From NCBI GenBank assembly GCA_934667425.1, contig CAKULV010000082.1:1-7685 (forward strand): a DNA stretch of 7,685 bases. Reading direction: 5' to 3'. The notes under the pieces were generated by a model. It made no database searches, was not told the DNA's origin, and saw nothing but the letters and a program-made list of their open reading frames with translations. The stretch comes from an uncultured Kiritimatiellota bacterium. GTDB taxonomy: Bacteria; Verrucomicrobiota; Kiritimatiellia; RFP12; UBA1067. Every line of letters begins with the position of its first letter. The first letter of the stretch is position 1. Made by a program: the position numbers and the translations under genes. Of this stretch, positions 7,101 to 7,685 are shown piece after piece.

Positions 7101-7685
7101 CATCTCCCGCGTGGCGCTCTGGAAATTCCCGGCGAAGCTGTAGCTGATCTTCTCCCACTGCTTGCCGGAATCCGCGTATTCTGCGGAGAACTTCAGCAGG
7201 CCGCGGTAGGCGCCGTCGAACGGGTCTTGGGAGAGGTCGAGGACCATGAGCCGGACACGTTCAGCTATGTCTTCAAGAGGGATTCCAGCCCGTTCCCAGT
7301 TTTTCGCCTGTTCTTTGATGAGCCTGTTTTGCAGCGCCAGAGATTTTCCATAGCTGCCGGACAGGTCGGCAAGTTCCTTGTAGAAATCGGCGGCAACCTT
7401 GAGGTCTTTGAACTCCTGCTGCTCTTTGAGCGCGTTTTGAAGTTCCTCTATTTTCGGTGCGTACTGTTCCGCCGTCATCCCGGCGGCCTGGAACTGCTGC
7501 GTCCAGCCGCGTAGGGTCTCCGCGATCTGGATGTTTTTCAGGGCCGTGGTGTTCCCTTGGACTTGCAGGAGTTCCTTGTTGAAGTCTTTCAGGGTCTTGG
7601 CCTGAAAGGCGTCCTTGTACTCCTGTTGCAGCTTGCTGACCTGTTCGGCGGACAACCCGGCAGACTTCCCGGCCTTGGCGATGTC
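4137..7685 (-). CDS. Phage tail tape-measure protein, lambda gpH-like, 5' part missing
   Basis: Sets tail length and is threaded through the tail tube, in many phages helping DNA entry. The frame is open to the right edge, so at least 1182 residues are visible and the true start is outside. The first possible start, a TTG at 7655, lies inside helical coding sequence and has no AGGAGG upstream, so it is probably internal. Counting the first visible codon as 1: residues 1-165 are helical and charged. Residues 170-235 match the lambda-type tape-measure block (W-x-x-I...F-x-x-x-F-x-S-A...MFDNFLDTGRMSF). Residues 247-262 are glycine-rich. Hydrophobic Gly/Ala segments lie at 339-360, 371-386 and 392-415. 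Long helical stretches span 650-960. A two-copy repeat lies at 965-1080, then ASGG...GERGPELMM (1083-1105), the usual tape-measure ending, and a short coiled coil near 1142-1165. The stop overlaps the next start in ATGA. Confidence 0.92.
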   Translation of the reverse strand, partial: DIAKAGKSAGLSAEQVSKLQQEYKDAFQAKTLKDFNKELLQVQGNTTALKNIQIAETLRGWTQQFQAAGMTAEQYAPKIEELQNALKEQQEFKDLKVAADFYKELADLSGSYGKSLALQNRLIKEQAKNWERAGIPLEDIAERVRLMVLDLSQDPFDGAYRGLLKFSAEYADSGKQWEKISYSFAGNFQSATREMFDNFLDTGRMSFASLERSFATLLKDMAYQALVQPVVLSIVGGVQQGVYGMTTAGGGAGGGVGGAGGITGLVSGAAQQYGMGQVSSLLPEGGLSVNGIASSFFPSTFAPSAAEAAANAKVNALMAIKGPGMGTAPTTTFMGAFGPGLTGAGIGMLASPYVNNLLGIKNSYATNTGSMIGGLGSAAILGIAAANGWNPGGWVLGGLAALGALLGGGVGSLFGPGDKDPWVNISSWVDLLGTIEQKDPYQARSYRTSGTGYEITANQGEGISWETGKQLADMAAGLSQEAIKSVATFRESVAAIGNDALEASFGQALEKNRFLKHWYEFEDREVKPEELMEDFQRAVQEKLYLSLTEVDLSTLATAADGAIADTIPEIAKAITDSVHFVALGANLGEYQDDFNAAISGKLLDALNQIDTSGIALDVDKSSLAGWEAAAKALQAWDEVDTALTAILDPASELETAMSAAQGQFDGWLATLRKLGWQEEAVAGIEAKRASVLQSYASSLTRAVEEDLALRSLALRYGSDSGEYGLRSLQYRQQTELDELRKKLGEDSDLYQTMVQTQQAETTKYRIDLLEKELEDALAAEEQSRTRQASAMLSAAKSAEKLRDDMKKIAESFADARRDIWNSPADDLPGSSYLSSLASFDDAYLKALKGDEDALRDLPNLASGLLELGRENLATSEEYSDLFYDVDKKLKHVQESAQNGLMKGQSAQIDAITSQTGTLQAAINAGTAAGEYTGRSVDTIRAELEALQKLLAQQTAAITSAGSTTRREELLQAKVEQLNESGYQGRRDWTISSLQNEMAAKNLTVEAWYDRYGKNENLGVKYDSAAARRDLLQRKADAMNAGRTLAGGQEAGGWTADRVEAAIKAEGMTVDEWYLRFGRAEGFASGGITPVGRPFWVGERGPELMMGGSPHRVWSHTDSMALVERGRGGWDMTALLENGRGVLRELRSLNSRIARLEKYTRDTSDAVTRASVLGWTVTQEATA
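4148..4155 (-). promoter_or_regulatory. Ribosome binding site fixing the start of the tail-tip gene
   Basis: On the minus strand ACAGGAGG lies seven bases before the ATG at 4140-4138, within the last codons of the tape measure. Together with the ATGA stop/start overlap it points to translational coupling and decides the start. Confidence 0.8.
4443..4793 (-). repeat. Two-copy protein repeat inside the tape measure (WY-x-R-[YF]-G module)
   Basis: Two segments, encoded by about 4641-4793 and 4443-4607, align residue by residue. Each begins RR(E)[ED]LLQxKxxx[LM]N, continues through a W-T pair, then after exactly 19 residues from that W reaches W-Y-x-R-[YF]-G-x-x-E. Copy 1 has LTVEAWYDRYGKNE and copy 2 has MTVDEWYLRFGRAE. 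The LLQ blocks are 61 residues apart and the W-T pairs 65 apart, so one 4-residue indel separates the copies. I infer a duplicated small helical domain just before the conserved GERGPE tail; its function is unknown. Confidence 0.8.

Larger units (their letters stand above)
236..7685 (-). mobile_element. Phage/prophage tail module, distal end of late operon (continues past right edge)
   Basis: Six consecutive minus-strand genes with phage tail character end at a strong intrinsic terminator. They are a lambda gpH-like tape measure, a probable tail-tip protein, a tail fibre, a DUF4376 protein, a conserved phage protein and a membrane peptide. Gene junctions overlap or are separated by about 10 bp. 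No integrase, terminase, capsid or lysis enzyme lies in the window, so it cannot be decided whether this is a prophage or a free phage genome. The left boundary given is the terminator; the true end of the element could lie anywhere in 1-235 or beyond. Confidence 0.85.

Noticed and set aside
6190..7158. 322-codon minus-strand frame within the tape measure
   Set aside because: Same-strand alternate frame of a strongly supported tape-measure segment; composition rich in R, G and H as expected from a shifted frame.
7653..7655. TTG as the start codon of the tape measure
   Set aside because: The frame is open to the window edge (D-I-A-K-A-G-K-S-A-G before it) and there is no AGGAGG upstream; the gene is taken as 5'-partial.

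Overview
The window is the distal (late) end of a phage or prophage structural operon, read entirely on the minus strand. Travelling from the right edge to the left, it encodes a very long tape-measure protein (its start lies outside the window), a tail protein with a chitin-binding-like N-terminal module, a large tail fibre, a DUF4376 protein, a conserved phage protein of unknown function, and a 33-residue single-span membrane peptide. An intrinsic terminator follows. All six genes abut or overlap (ATGA, TAG/ATG, TAATG junctions) or are separated by about 10 bp, and most carry their own AGGAGG-type ribosome binding site, so they look like one polycistronic, translationally coupled unit. No plus-strand gene is supported; the long open frames opposite the tail genes look like shadows of GC-rich coding sequence.

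The host is not directly visible. The GC-rich coding DNA, strong AGGAGG sites and protein flavour (tail fibre followed by DUF4376, then the DQALH/ADETLS/HC/QLPPE family) fit a prophage of a GC-rich Gram-negative bacterium. Desulfovibrionaceae is a reasonable guess, but only a guess.

Region by region: 4137-7685 tape measure, with a lambda gpH-like block, hydrophobic Gly/Ala segments, a two-copy internal repeat and a typical ASGG...GERGPE tail. 3205-4140 probable distal tail or tip protein. 1351-3204 tail fibre, whose C-terminal half is a repeat array that I read as a seven-bladed beta-propeller closed by its own N-terminal strand; this half is visibly less GC-rich than its surroundings. 743-1339 DUF4376 protein, probably a fibre partner. 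384-743 conserved phage protein. 273-374 mini membrane protein. 236-265 terminator. 1-235 non-coding and AT-rich at its far left, with four copies of an ATGTGCC motif arranged in two dyads. This could be an operator region or the recombination end of the element.

The most interesting signals are the predicted propeller as an exchangeable receptor-binding head, the duplicated WY-x-R-[YF]-G module in the tape measure, the very short route from tape measure to fibre with no recognisable baseplate genes, and the dyad-rich non-coding end.
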